From Flavobacterium marginilacus (GTDB taxonomy: Bacteria > Bacteroidota > Bacteroidia > Flavobacteriales > Flavobacteriaceae): a stretch of DNA of 64,000 nucleotides. The stretch spans positions 3,100,001 to 3,164,000 of the forward strand of contig NZ_CP113975.1 in assembly GCF_026870155.1 (NCBI RefSeq), given 5' to 3'. Below are positions 21,322-29,746 of this stretch, piece by piece (within the stretch, counting starts at the first letter, position 1; each line of letters begins with the position of its first letter). The position numbers were made by a program, and so were the translations under genes. The notes beneath the pieces were generated by a model that was not told the DNA's origin, ran no database searches, and saw only the letters and a list, made by a program, of their open reading frames with translations.

Positions 21322-22200
21322 ATGTCTAAAAATACTTTTAAATATTCTTTTTCATTACTGCATATTGATTACGTGAAACTCAATCATCATTGGAATTATT
21401 ACAATGTTATCAGTCCCTACTACCGCTTGTATTATATAGATGAAGGAACTGGATTTATTTCTGACAGTTATGGCCAGTTTAGATTAGAGCCGGGTTACTT
21501 ATATCTTATTCCTAGTTTTACAATATGCAACCTCAACTGTGATGACTATTTGAGTCAGTATTTTATTCAATTCTTCGAAGAATCAGCGGACGGAATTTCT
21601 TTATTCAACAACAACCGAAGCGTAATGAAACTGCCTGCATCAGATATTGACATCTGTCTTGTCAAAAAAATGCTGCAGAGCAATCCCGGAAGAGGAATTA
21701 ACCGCTCGGACAATCCAAAAGTTTATGAAAGAGAAGCTTATTATAAAGAATACAGTGCTCTGAATGATGCAATGAAAACACATCTAAAGTTTGAAAATCA
21801 AGGAATTATTCTGCAGCTTCTTTCCCGATTTCTGAACACCAATAACTTCAAGACACAACAGCCGCAGGTTACACCTTCTAAAATACTTGACACAATGAGT
21901 TATGTACAGCTTAATTTGGACAAAAACCTCACAGTGGCGGAGTTATCAAAAAGAGTAAATCAGAATCAGGATTATTTTTCAAAACAATTTCTGATTCATA
22001 CGGGACAAAGACCTTTAAATTATATACATGAAAAAAAAATAGAAAGAGCACAATATCTAATTGCCACCACTAATAAAACCTTTTTAGAAATTGCTTTGGA
22101 TACCGGTTTTTCTAATTTGCCTCATTTTTCAAAAATATTCAAACTGATCGTAAGCCTTACTCCCGGAGAATACCGAAATCAGATTAGTCATTTGAATTAA
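21322..22200 (+). CDS. AraC-family transcriptional regulator
   Basis: A 292-residue regulator with an N-terminal cupin-type sensing domain (about 15-95, YYIDEGTGFISD and LEPGYLYLIPS) and a C-terminal pair of helix-turn-helix motifs (about 190-290, LTVAELSKRVNQNQDYFSKQ and FLEIALDTGFSNLPHFSKIF, ending in LTPGEYR). There is no membrane segment, so the ligand is sensed in the cytoplasm, presumably a sugar. It is divergent from the GH29-GH97-RhaM operon, with three 21-bp-spaced repeats in the shared gap, the usual arrangement of an AraC activator beside its target. It may also affect the GH97 gene that follows in the same direction 230 bp on. The start ATG at 21322 fits the family N-terminus. Confidence 0.93.
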   Translation: MSKNTFKYSFSLLHIDYVKLNHHWNYYNVISPYYRLYYIDEGTGFISDSYGQFRLEPGYLYLIPSFTICNLNCDDYLSQYFIQFFEESADGISLFNNNRSVMKLPASDIDICLVKKMLQSNPGRGINRSDNPKVYEREAYYKEYSALNDAMKTHLKFENQGIILQLLSRFLNTNNFKTQQPQVTPSKILDTMSYVQLNLDKNLTVAELSKRVNQNQDYFSKQFLIHTGQRPLNYIHEKKIERAQYLIATTNKTFLEIALDTGFSNLPHFSKIFKLIVSLTPGEYRNQISHLN

Positions 22201-22357
22201 ATTTACTTTCATTTAAACCCTCTTTACAGAACTTCTGCTTCAACGGACTTTAACACACTGAAAAACAACACACAACACAAATAATATCAACACATTACAC
22301 TCTAAAAATAAATTAGCATAACACATTAATTTTTTTCTATATCATTTTTTTAAGTAA

Positions 22358-22383
22358 AAGTGTTATTTTTACACTTATATTTG
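22358..22383 (+). promoter_or_regulatory. Promoter and palindromic operator of the second GH97 gene
   Basis: AAGTGT (22358-22363), seven bases, ACACTT (22371-22376), then a perfect -7 box TATATTTG (22376-22383) sharing the last T. No clear -33 TTG is present. A 19-base stretch AGTGTTATTTTTACACTTA recurs exactly on the minus strand upstream of the sialidase-like gene (near 47121-47139). The same 6-7-6 palindrome is upstream of susC. A repressor site over the promoter is the simplest reading. Confidence 0.55.
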
Positions 22384-22430
22384 CTTTTTTAAAACACTGT
22401 TTTTACTAACCAACCAAAAATACTGTAACA

Positions 22431-24374
22431 ATGAGATTTCTTCTAATTAGTCTTTTTTTTATTTCTCTTTCAAATTCATTACAAGCGCAGTCAGTGTCAG
22501 CTTTAAGTCCTGATAAAAATATAAAACTTGAAGTTTCAGTAATAAATGGCAGTGCTTATTACAATCTGTTTTATCAAAACGAAGAATTCCTAAACAAGTC
22601 GCCTTTAGGTCTTGTAAGTTCAGTAGGTGACTTTACAAAAGGTCTTAAACTCGCTGGAAGCACTTCCGGTAAAATACAGGATTCTTATAAACTTAACCGT
22701 TCTAAAGTCAGCCAGGTCAATTATAAAGCCAATGAAATAAAATGCATTTTCACAAATACAGCGAATGATACTCTAAATGTAATTTTCAGAATTACAAATA
22801 CAGATGCCGCCTTTAGTTATCTTCTTCCAAAAAGTAAAAAGAACGCTGGCGACTGCACTATTGAAAAAGAAATAACAGGTTTTAAACTTCCAGTGGGAAC
22901 GACCACTTTTATCACTCCTCAGGCACCGCCATCAAGCGGCTGGGAGAAAACCAAACCGTCATATGAAGAGGAATATACAAGAGAAGAGCCGGTGGGAACA
23001 AAATCACAATACGGACTAGGTTATACTTTTCCGGCACTTTTTCATCTGGGAAATAAAGGATGGCTGTTAATTTCTGAAACCGGTATCAGCGGTAATTATC
23101 CAGGAACCCGATTGAGTGATGCCAATGCCGATGGAATCTATACTGTTGCTTTTCCTCAGGAAGGCGAAAACAATAATCAAGGTACCGCTACTGCTGTTGC
23201 TGCATTACCGATGCAGACTTCATGGAAAACAATCACGCTTGGAAAAACATTAAAACCAATTGTTGAATCAACCGCTTCAACAGATGTTGTAAAACCGCTT
23301 ATAAAAACTTCTAAAATATTCGAAACAGGCCGTGCAAGCTGGAGCTGGATTGTATGGCAGGATGCAAGCTGTAACTATGATGACCAAAAAACTTTTATTG
23401 ATCTTGCAGCCAATATGAAATGTGAATTCATATTGATTGATGCGCTTTGGGATGTCAATATTGGAAAAGAAAAAATGACCGAACTGGTAAATTATGCCAA
23501 ATCCAAAAATGTCGGCGTTATACTTTGGTACAATTCTAATGGCAATTGGAATACCGCACCGCAAACTCCAAAAGACAGAATGAATACGCATGAAGCGCGG
23601 CTGGCAGAAATGCAGTGGTTACAGCAGATTGGCGTAAAAGGATTAAAGGTTGATTTTTTTGGCGGTGATAAACAAGTCACGATGAAAATGTATCATGACA
23701 TACTTACCGATGCAGCAGAATTTGGATTAGGCATCAATTTTCATGGTACTACCCTTCCGCGCGGATGGGAAAGAATGTATCCAAATTATATGACGAGCGA
23801 AGCTGTGCTTGCGTCTGAAAATCTAGTTTTTCAGCAGACCTTCAGCGACAGATATCCTACAACCGCAACTATTTACCCTTTTACCAGAAACGCAGTAAGT
23901 TCAATGGATTTTGGACCAGTTTTTCTTAACAAACGATTAAACCGTAATCCTGACAAAGGCACAATACGTAAAACTACAGATGCATTCGAAATGGCTACTG
24001 CGGTTGTCTTTTTTTCTGCCGTGCAGCACTGGGGATTAACACCGGAAAACTTAAACGAAAAGCCAGCCTATCTATTTGATTATTTAAAAAAGATACCAAC
24101 AGTATGGGACGAAACCCGTTTTATAGATGGCTATCCTGGTAAATACTGTGTTATTGCCCGCCGAAAAAATACAAAATGGTATGTAGCAGCGATCAACGGC
24201 GAAAACGAAGCAAAAAAAATCAGTGTAAATTTATCCATGCTTAAAGGCAAAGAGGTTTCTATTATCTCTGATGGCGAAGGCGCAGAGTCAAAATTCGGCA
24301 CTAAGAAATCAGATAGCGGCACATTCAGTCTGGAGCTTTCTCCAAATGGAGGAACCGTAATATTTATGCCTTAA
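22431..24374 (+). CDS. GH97 glycoside hydrolase, second copy, probably retaining type
   Basis: A 647-residue exported protein with a clear signal peptide (MRFLLISLFFISLSNSLQAQ). The N-terminal sandwich starts at SALSPDKNIKLEV. The barrel has EFILIDALWDVN (332-343) and VGVILWYNSNGNW (361-373). Asp408 in GLKVDFFGGDKQ is the predicted nucleophile and Glu457 in YMTSEAVLASEN the acid/base, as in retaining alpha-galactosidases of GH97. A C-terminal beta domain ends the chain. It differs well beyond a simple duplication from the GH97 at 17471-19390 (for example LWDVN against WEWDA), so the two probably cut different linkages. It stands alone on the plus strand with its own promoter and a strong terminator. 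Confidence 0.88.
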   Translation: MRFLLISLFFISLSNSLQAQSVSALSPDKNIKLEVSVINGSAYYNLFYQNEEFLNKSPLGLVSSVGDFTKGLKLAGSTSGKIQDSYKLNRSKVSQVNYKANEIKCIFTNTANDTLNVIFRITNTDAAFSYLLPKSKKNAGDCTIEKEITGFKLPVGTTTFITPQAPPSSGWEKTKPSYEEEYTREEPVGTKSQYGLGYTFPALFHLGNKGWLLISETGISGNYPGTRLSDANADGIYTVAFPQEGENNNQGTATAVAALPMQTSWKTITLGKTLKPIVESTASTDVVKPLIKTSKIFETGRASWSWIVWQDASCNYDDQKTFIDLAANMKCEFILIDALWDVNIGKEKMTELVNYAKSKNVGVILWYNSNGNWNTAPQTPKDRMNTHEARLAEMQWLQQIGVKGLKVDFFGGDKQVTMKMYHDILTDAAEFGLGINFHGTTLPRGWERMYPNYMTSEAVLASENLVFQQTFSDRYPTTATIYPFTRNAVSSMDFGPVFLNKRLNRNPDKGTIRKTTDAFEMATAVVFFSAVQHWGLTPENLNEKPAYLFDYLKKIPTVWDETRFIDGYPGKYCVIARRKNTKWYVAAINGENEAKKISVNLSMLKGKEVSIISDGEGAESKFGTKKSDSGTFSLELSPNGGTVIFMP

Positions 24375-24382
24375 ATAATAAC

Positions 24383-24417
24383 AAAAAAAAGAGATCTCAG
24401 TTGGATCTCTTTTTTTA
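24383..24417 (+). terminator. Rho-independent terminator after the second GH97 gene
   Basis: GAGATC (24391-24396), a seven-base loop and GATCTC (24404-24409), flanked by eight A and seven T. The A/T runs extend the stem and make it usable in both directions. It lies 9 bp beyond the GH97 stop. Confidence 0.8.
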
Positions 24418-24561
24418 TCTAAAAATTTTTCTAAAGAAAGTTTTTTAGAAACATAAAATATTTTCAGCTCACCCCAACCCTCTTCAAAGAAGATTGAATC
24501 GGATTATTTTATGCTTCTAAATGATATTATAAAGCAGTTGCTTCTGAAATAATTATAAATT

Positions 24562-24605
24562 AAAAAAGTCCCAAGCCGGATAAAACACAGCTCGGGACTT
24601 TTTAA
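24562..24605 (-). terminator. Terminator of the GH2 gene at 24643-27543
   Basis: AAAAAGTCCC and GGGACTTTTT form the outer stem of an inverted pair with further pairing inward (AAGC and GCTC region). On the minus strand it ends in T6, 38 bp past the GH2 stop. It faces the GH97 terminator across the convergent gap; between them I see only AT-rich sequence. Confidence 0.7.
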
Positions 24606-24642
24606 GTCTTTTAATATTAATGAAGACTTGAATATTCAGGTG

Positions 24643-27543
24643 CTACTTCACTTTATTTTGGTTCGAATTAGGTTTCAATTCATCCGGACTGTCTTTCGTA
24701 TAGGTATTAAACACTTCGTGGGACGGACTTACAAAAACATCTTTTATTACCTCAAAATCCAGTATGCTTTTCGGATTGAATTTATCCGAATCCATATATT
24801 TTATAAGCGAGAAAAACAATTGCTTTGCTGCAGGTTTATTTACCATATCAGGACCAATATTGGCACTGCTTACAATAATTTTTCCCTTTCCTGCCTGAGC
24901 TTCAAATACTAAAGCCAGTCTGCGGTTCATAAACCAAGTATCTATTGGCTGTACCAATGGACGGAAATCTGCCGGGAAATCTTCCAGATTCATGACCTGT
25001 GAACGATTTTGGATTTCCCACCACTGCAGATCACTATGAAAACTAGTCGGAAAGTCTTTAAACGCAGGACTTTTATCCTGAATCAGCATTCCAGTAACAT
25101 GCGGCGGACGCATTTTGAACCAGGAAGTATTCCAAAAAACAGGAAGAAAATGCATTTCAACTTCTTTTCCTTTTATCACTTTGCCTGAGGCATTCAAAAA
25201 TACTTTTCCGCCATTTTGCAGCACCTCTTTTGCCTTATCATCTAACTCTGTTGTGTAATAAACTGAAGAAGGAATTTCTATATTTTTCTCTGGATATACC
25301 CAAAAATTCCAATCGTTGGCAAAGACTGTATCTTTGATTTTTACTTCAAGATTTAATTTGGATGCAGCGGTAATTCCGCTTAGCGAAAAATCTATATTTC
25401 CTGCGAAAAGACCATTCCCGTTTTCGAATGTTTTAGGCTCAAAACTTCCGGAGGAAAGAATAGTACCCTTTTCATTTTTGATTGTCCAATTAATTACGGC
25501 ATCTTTTAAAGGTTCTTTACCCGAATGGGAAAGAACAATTGCTGCATTAAAAGTTTCTGCATTAGTATAAACAAACTTTGAAATTTTTGCCAAAGGAACA
25601 GTTTCGTTACAAAATCGGGCATATTCTTGGGCAGACACATATCCTTTTTCCTGAAAAAAAGCATCAAGAACTCCCACTAACGCAGTTCCCTGCCCAGGAA
25701 AATCCTGCAGCCCCAGCATTTGAAAACCAGCATAACCAGGTGTTCTCAATATTTTCTCAATTTCATTTTTATAACACAAAACCTGTAATTTACCAGAAGC
25801 ATTTAAAAAATCTTTTGCCTGATTGCCCATCTTATGGTCTTCAAGATCCTGACGGAACATTTCAAAATTTTTGGCTCTGTAAACACCTTTGTATTTTTTA
25901 ATTTCTTCAAAATTTGGGAAAACACAGTACTGCCCTATTTCGTGGGCTACAAAAGGAACTTTAAAAGGAGCAATCCCAGTACTAAAATCCGATTCTGTTT
26001 CAGGCATTTTGTCCCATTTTAATCCTCTAACGCCTCCTCTGGCTTGATATTCTGCATTTGGAACCACAGGCCAGCTTCCGCCTACAGTCATACCAGTATA
26101 AACCCTTCTGCTGTCTTTTGCTTTCCAAAAATCCACAAATTGATTTAGGTATTCCACTTGCTTTCCAGCAGGCTCATTTCCGGCAGATAACATCACAAAT
26201 GATGCATAATTCCCATACTCTTTTGCCATTCTCATGGTTTCGTCATATAAATATTGATCCACAGGCTGTCCCAATCCTATCTTAGGACCATGATTAGGCC
26301 AGCTTGGACCTTCGGGCTGCAGATAAAGACCAATTTTATCAGCAGCAATAAAAGCGGCTTCGGGCGGACACCATGAGTGAAAACGCACGTGATTTAACCC
26401 GTGCTTCTTGATAATTTTAAAAATTTTAGTCCAGGCTTCTACTGTTGCAGCGGGATAACCTGTTAGCGGAAATTCACAATTGTGAACCGTCCCCCTGAGA
26501 AATACAGGCACATCATTTATTAAGAATTGGTTTTCTTTAATTTTAAATTCACGCATTCCAAACTGAACGATTTTTGCATCGCTTGTTTCTTTCGAAAAAA
26601 GTTTTGCTTCCAAATGATACAAAGCAGGATTAAATTCATTCCAAGTCAGCATCCTGTTTCCAAAAGGCAGTTCAAGTTCAATTGACTTTTCTTCCTGTTT
26701 TGACACAGAAAGACTGCTAGTGATCTCTTGCGTTTCATCAGATTCTTTAGAATTAAAACTTTTAGCAGCTATAGAAATTTTGCCGCTAAATTGATTTTGA
26801 GTACTGTTATTAATGGTGATTTTTACGCGGGCTTTTCTATTTTTTACATCCGGATAAATTTGAATATCATCAATATAAACCAGTGAACCGGACTCTAATG
26901 CGATTTTTCCAATGATACCATTCCAGTTTCCTTGTGTATGATCAGTTATACTATGAGAATCAGGACCTACATTAATTTCTTTAATACGATTATCAATTCG
27001 AATAGAAATTCGCTGTTTACCCGCTGCGAGATATGGACTTAAATCATAAACATGAGGTGCAACCAATGAATTTCGCAGCCCCACTTCTTTATCGTTTATC
27101 CATACTCTGGTTTCTATATGCGTTCTTTCCAAATGGAGCAAAACCCGTTTACCTGTCCAATTTACAGGAATGTTTACCTCTTTTTGGTACCACGCTGCGC
27201 CAACATAATGCTTTGCGGGAGTCAGCCAAAAAGGAATATGTATATTTCCTGGCTGACGATACTTTGCTAATCGCGGCATGTAATAATAGGAACTGTCATA
27301 AATAGAACCAGTCCATTTTGTTTTCAACGTTATCTCATCCCCTTTTAAGAATTGTGCCATAGAGCCTGGAAGCTTTATCACATCTGAAAGATTTTTATTG
27401 TACCATTTTCCAGCTACGCCCTCATCATTTCGGTCAATTTCAAAACGCCAAGTACCGTCAAGCTTAATTTCTTCCTTTTTGAAACTGCTTAAGAAAAACA
27501 AAGCCACAAATAACAGGCTGAAATAAGTGTATTTTTTTATCAT
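24643..27543 (-). CDS. GH2-family glycoside hydrolase, specificity unknown
   Basis: A 966-residue exported GH2-type protein with a hydrophobic N-terminal segment (residues 4-20). It opens with LDGTWRFEIDRND, the jelly-roll sugar-binding domain (about 28-225), followed by an immunoglobulin-like domain (about 226-335) and a TIM barrel. The acid/base is probably Glu457 in MLSAGNEPAG and the nucleophile Glu535 in VAHEIGQYCVF. The HEIGQY nucleophile motif differs from the LacZ form, so this is not a simple beta-galactosidase; beta-glucuronidase, alpha-L-arabinopyranosidase or another activity is possible. The last 250 residues form extra beta-rich domains. It is a single-gene unit with its own terminator, next to the RuBisCO-like operon. 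Confidence 0.8.
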   Translation of the reverse strand: MIKKYTYFSLLFVALFFLSSFKKEEIKLDGTWRFEIDRNDEGVAGKWYNKNLSDVIKLPGSMAQFLKGDEITLKTKWTGSIYDSSYYYMPRLAKYRQPGNIHIPFWLTPAKHYVGAAWYQKEVNIPVNWTGKRVLLHLERTHIETRVWINDKEVGLRNSLVAPHVYDLSPYLAAGKQRISIRIDNRIKEINVGPDSHSITDHTQGNWNGIIGKIALESGSLVYIDDIQIYPDVKNRKARVKITINNSTQNQFSGKISIAAKSFNSKESDETQEITSSLSVSKQEEKSIELELPFGNRMLTWNEFNPALYHLEAKLFSKETSDAKIVQFGMREFKIKENQFLINDVPVFLRGTVHNCEFPLTGYPAATVEAWTKIFKIIKKHGLNHVRFHSWCPPEAAFIAADKIGLYLQPEGPSWPNHGPKIGLGQPVDQYLYDETMRMAKEYGNYASFVMLSAGNEPAGKQVEYLNQFVDFWKAKDSRRVYTGMTVGGSWPVVPNAEYQARGGVRGLKWDKMPETESDFSTGIAPFKVPFVAHEIGQYCVFPNFEEIKKYKGVYRAKNFEMFRQDLEDHKMGNQAKDFLNASGKLQVLCYKNEIEKILRTPGYAGFQMLGLQDFPGQGTALVGVLDAFFQEKGYVSAQEYARFCNETVPLAKISKFVYTNAETFNAAIVLSHSGKEPLKDAVINWTIKNEKGTILSSGSFEPKTFENGNGLFAGNIDFSLSGITAASKLNLEVKIKDTVFANDWNFWVYPEKNIEIPSSVYYTTELDDKAKEVLQNGGKVFLNASGKVIKGKEVEMHFLPVFWNTSWFKMRPPHVTGMLIQDKSPAFKDFPTSFHSDLQWWEIQNRSQVMNLEDFPADFRPLVQPIDTWFMNRRLALVFEAQAGKGKIIVSSANIGPDMVNKPAAKQLFFSLIKYMDSDKFNPKSILDFEVIKDVFVSPSHEVFNTYTKDSPDELKPNSNQNKVK

Positions 27544-27719
27544 TTTATATTTTTATATTGAATACATAATCGGCATAAAAATAAAATAATGACATGCAAT
27601 TGTTATCCTGTAGCATCCTGCTATGAAAAACATAACAACAATAACAGTCAGCAAAAAATAACATTGCATTTTATCAAGCAAAATAAGAGCATTCGCTAAA
27701 CAGCAGTTACATGGTGGTT

Positions 27720-29003
27720 TTAATTTATAACTGCAGTAATTTCTGTCTCTTCCTCATTACCCTTCTTTCGCCAGTAATTAGCCAGTAAAGAACCTGAAAC
27801 ATTCATCCATGGACTGAATACCGCAGAAGCCAATCCAACCGTTGCAAGTTTCCCCATAGCACCTGCCAATCCAGAAGCCATACCCCCATTTTGAAGACCG
27901 ACTTCGAAAGCAATCGTCTGACTGCTCTTTTTGTCGAGACCGCTGATTCGGCTGAGCCAGTAACCAAAAAAGTAACCTGCTCCATTGTGCAGAATTGAAG
28001 CCAAAAAAAGCAAAAAACCAATCTGAATCAGATTGTCTCTTCCTGCAGCAGTGGTCACCAAGGTAAAGTAAATGATACCAAACATGGAAAAATACGGCAT
28101 GATGAGATCAATTTTTGAATAAGCCTTATACAGCAGGTGATACAATGTCCCAACGACAAAAGCGCCACAGCTGAAATTTACGATTTCTAAAACGTGAGCT
28201 GCCGTACTGTCATCTGCAATTGTGAAAAAATTTCCAAACAATACAACAACCAGCCAGATTGCTGACAGAGTAGTCAGAATATAAATTCGTTTTCTGGCTG
28301 TTGTTCCATAATTTTTAAGAATATCATGAATCATCGCTGCCATCAAAGGCACAAGAACAATTTTTATAATTTCCATCATCATATTGAAGAACTGTACTTC
28401 GACCATAGTTCCTGCAAATATTTTCATCAGAAACGGAGTCATAATCGGTGCCGCTAAAGTGGACATAGCCGTTACGGTTACAGACAAAACCAGATTTCCT
28501 TTGGCAATATAGGTCATCACATTCGACGCCAGTCCGCTGCTGCACGAACCTATCAGGATAATTCCTGCAGCGATTTCGGGTTCAAAACCAAACGTTTTGG
28601 CGATTAAAAAACCCATAACCGGCATGATGGTAAAATGCCCCAGCAGACCAATCAAAACGCCTTTGCCCGATTTTCGGATACCTGTAAAATCCTCGATACT
28701 CATCTGCGTTCCCATTCCGAACATTACCATTTGAATGATAATCAGAATGAGCCATTTGTTGCGCATATCGAAACTGCCTACATGCAGGAAAAAGTCGGGA
28801 TAAATCAATCCTGCGCAGACAGCGGTAATAATCCAAAAAGTGTATTGGTAACCACTCAATATTTTCAGATTTCCTGCTCCAATGGCAATACTCGAAAATC
28901 CAAAGATTAATCCGATTTTCCAAAGGATGTCTATTTGCTGTAACCAGCCAAACATAGCCAAAATAAAAAATATCGGAGCAAGCCAAAGAAAATATTTACG
29001 CAT
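27720..29003 (-). CDS. BASS-type (bile acid:sodium symporter family) carboxylate transporter
   Basis: About 427 residues with nine to eleven hydrophobic segments (for example WLILIIIQMVMFGMGTQMSI, GILIGSCSSGLASNV, VLVPLMAAMI). MFGMGTQMSIEDF and GSCSSGLASNVMTY match the conserved core of the bile acid:sodium symporter family, whose members carry organic anions with sodium. Last gene of the RuBisCO-like operon, so a cytoplasmic-membrane importer for an acid sugar or related carboxylate is likely. An upstream in-frame start at 29042 abuts an intergenic palindrome; the start at 29003 (MRKYFLW) is preferred because it precedes the first membrane segment directly. Substrate is inferred from context. 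Confidence 0.8.
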   Translation of the reverse strand: MRKYFLWLAPIFFILAMFGWLQQIDILWKIGLIFGFSSIAIGAGNLKILSGYQYTFWIITAVCAGLIYPDFFLHVGSFDMRNKWLILIIIQMVMFGMGTQMSIEDFTGIRKSGKGVLIGLLGHFTIMPVMGFLIAKTFGFEPEIAAGIILIGSCSSGLASNVMTYIAKGNLVLSVTVTAMSTLAAPIMTPFLMKIFAGTMVEVQFFNMMMEIIKIVLVPLMAAMIHDILKNYGTTARKRIYILTTLSAIWLVVVLFGNFFTIADDSTAAHVLEIVNFSCGAFVVGTLYHLLYKAYSKIDLIMPYFSMFGIIYFTLVTTAAGRDNLIQIGFLLFLASILHNGAGYFFGYWLSRISGLDKKSSQTIAFEVGLQNGGMASGLAGAMGKLATVGLASAVFSPWMNVSGSLLANYWRKKGNEEETEITAVIN

Positions 29004-29042
29004 ATAATTTTGTTTTAATGTATTTTTTATAGTTTTCAACAC

Positions 29043-29075
29043 AGACCTAACAGGTTTTTAAAACCTGTTAGGTCT
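29043..29075. repeat. Palindromic repeat AGACCTAACAGG, copy 1
   Basis: A 33-bp perfect or near-perfect palindrome: AGACCTAACAGGTTTT facing AAAACCTGTTAGGTCT. Two further copies lie at 41903-41934 and 58307-58339. Each sits between two genes on the minus strand. Here it lies in the gap between the racemase-fold gene and the transporter gene, so it may form an RNA hairpin inside the transcript. Confidence 0.85.
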
Positions 29076-29083
29076 AACTTTAT

Positions 29084-29746
29084 TTAAAAATAAAGCTCTG
29101 CTAATTTTTTCATAGCAATAGCAGGACTTGCCAAAATCGGAACCAGTTTTTCTTCGGCACTCAAACCATCAACTACACGAGCCATCGAAGCCTGTGCCAG
29201 CACAATTACATCCACTTCTTTCATTAATTCTTTCAGGGCTTTGGCTACCATTTCGTCATGTTTGGGAGCATCGCCGTTCATTAAAGCCTCAAAAGCACCT
29301 TCGCATAATTTAGATGAAATCGTTACCTTTTTGCCCGCCGCTTCGGCTCTTCGCTGCACTAAATCGCTGGTCGGTTCCAATGTCGTTGGCAAGGTTGCGA
29401 TCACACCAATTTTACTGCTGATCTGTACCGCTTCATCTGCCATAGCCTGATCTACGCGAATCACGGGAACAGTACTCAAAGTTGCTGCCGTTTCGATGGC
29501 CCTACCAATGGACGAACAGGTTACCAGAATCACATCGGCACCTGCAGCTTCGGCAGCCTGAACGTGGCTCACGACCCTTGCAGCTGTGTTGGGCATTAAT
29601 TTTCCTTTTTTAATGACGTCTTTTATCAGACTGTCATCGACAATATTGAAGGTTTCTGCACCTTTTAAAAATTCGCTGCTTAACTGCTGAAATAACGGAA
29701 CCAATGTTGCCGATGTATGTACAAAACCTAAAACTTTTGCGCTCAT
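29084..29746 (-). CDS. Asp/Glu racemase-fold protein with one catalytic cysteine
   Basis: A 220-residue cytoplasmic protein of the Asp/Glu/hydantoin racemase superfamily (VLGFVHTSATLVPLF at the start, DVILVTCSSIGRAIE at 71-85, KIGVIATLPTTLEPT at 112-126). Racemases of this fold use two cysteines. Here Cys77 is present, but the second position reads VLAQASMARV (182-191) without a cysteine. Single-cysteine members are known among decarboxylases and isomerases, so a racemase is unlikely. Its start overlaps the kinase stop by four bases (ATGA), showing translational coupling. It probably acts on a carboxylic-acid intermediate of the same pathway; the reaction is unknown. Confidence 0.8.
   Translation of the reverse strand: MSAKVLGFVHTSATLVPLFQQLSSEFLKGAETFNIVDDSLIKDVIKKGKLMPNTAARVVSHVQAAEAAGADVILVTCSSIGRAIETAATLSTVPVIRVDQAMADEAVQISSKIGVIATLPTTLEPTSDLVQRRAEAAGKKVTISSKLCEGAFEALMNGDAPKHDEMVAKALKELMKEVDVIVLAQASMARVVDGLSAEEKLVPILASPAIAMKKLAELYF

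Noticed and set aside
24420..24560. Possible small gene or RNA between the two convergent terminators
   Set aside because: AT-rich, no start with coding pattern; only a CTCACCCCAACCCTCTTC stretch resembles a degenerate repeat.
28582..28986. Minus-strand frame of 134 codons
   Set aside because: Same-strand out-of-frame shadow of the BASS transporter, Cys- and Tyr-rich without family features.
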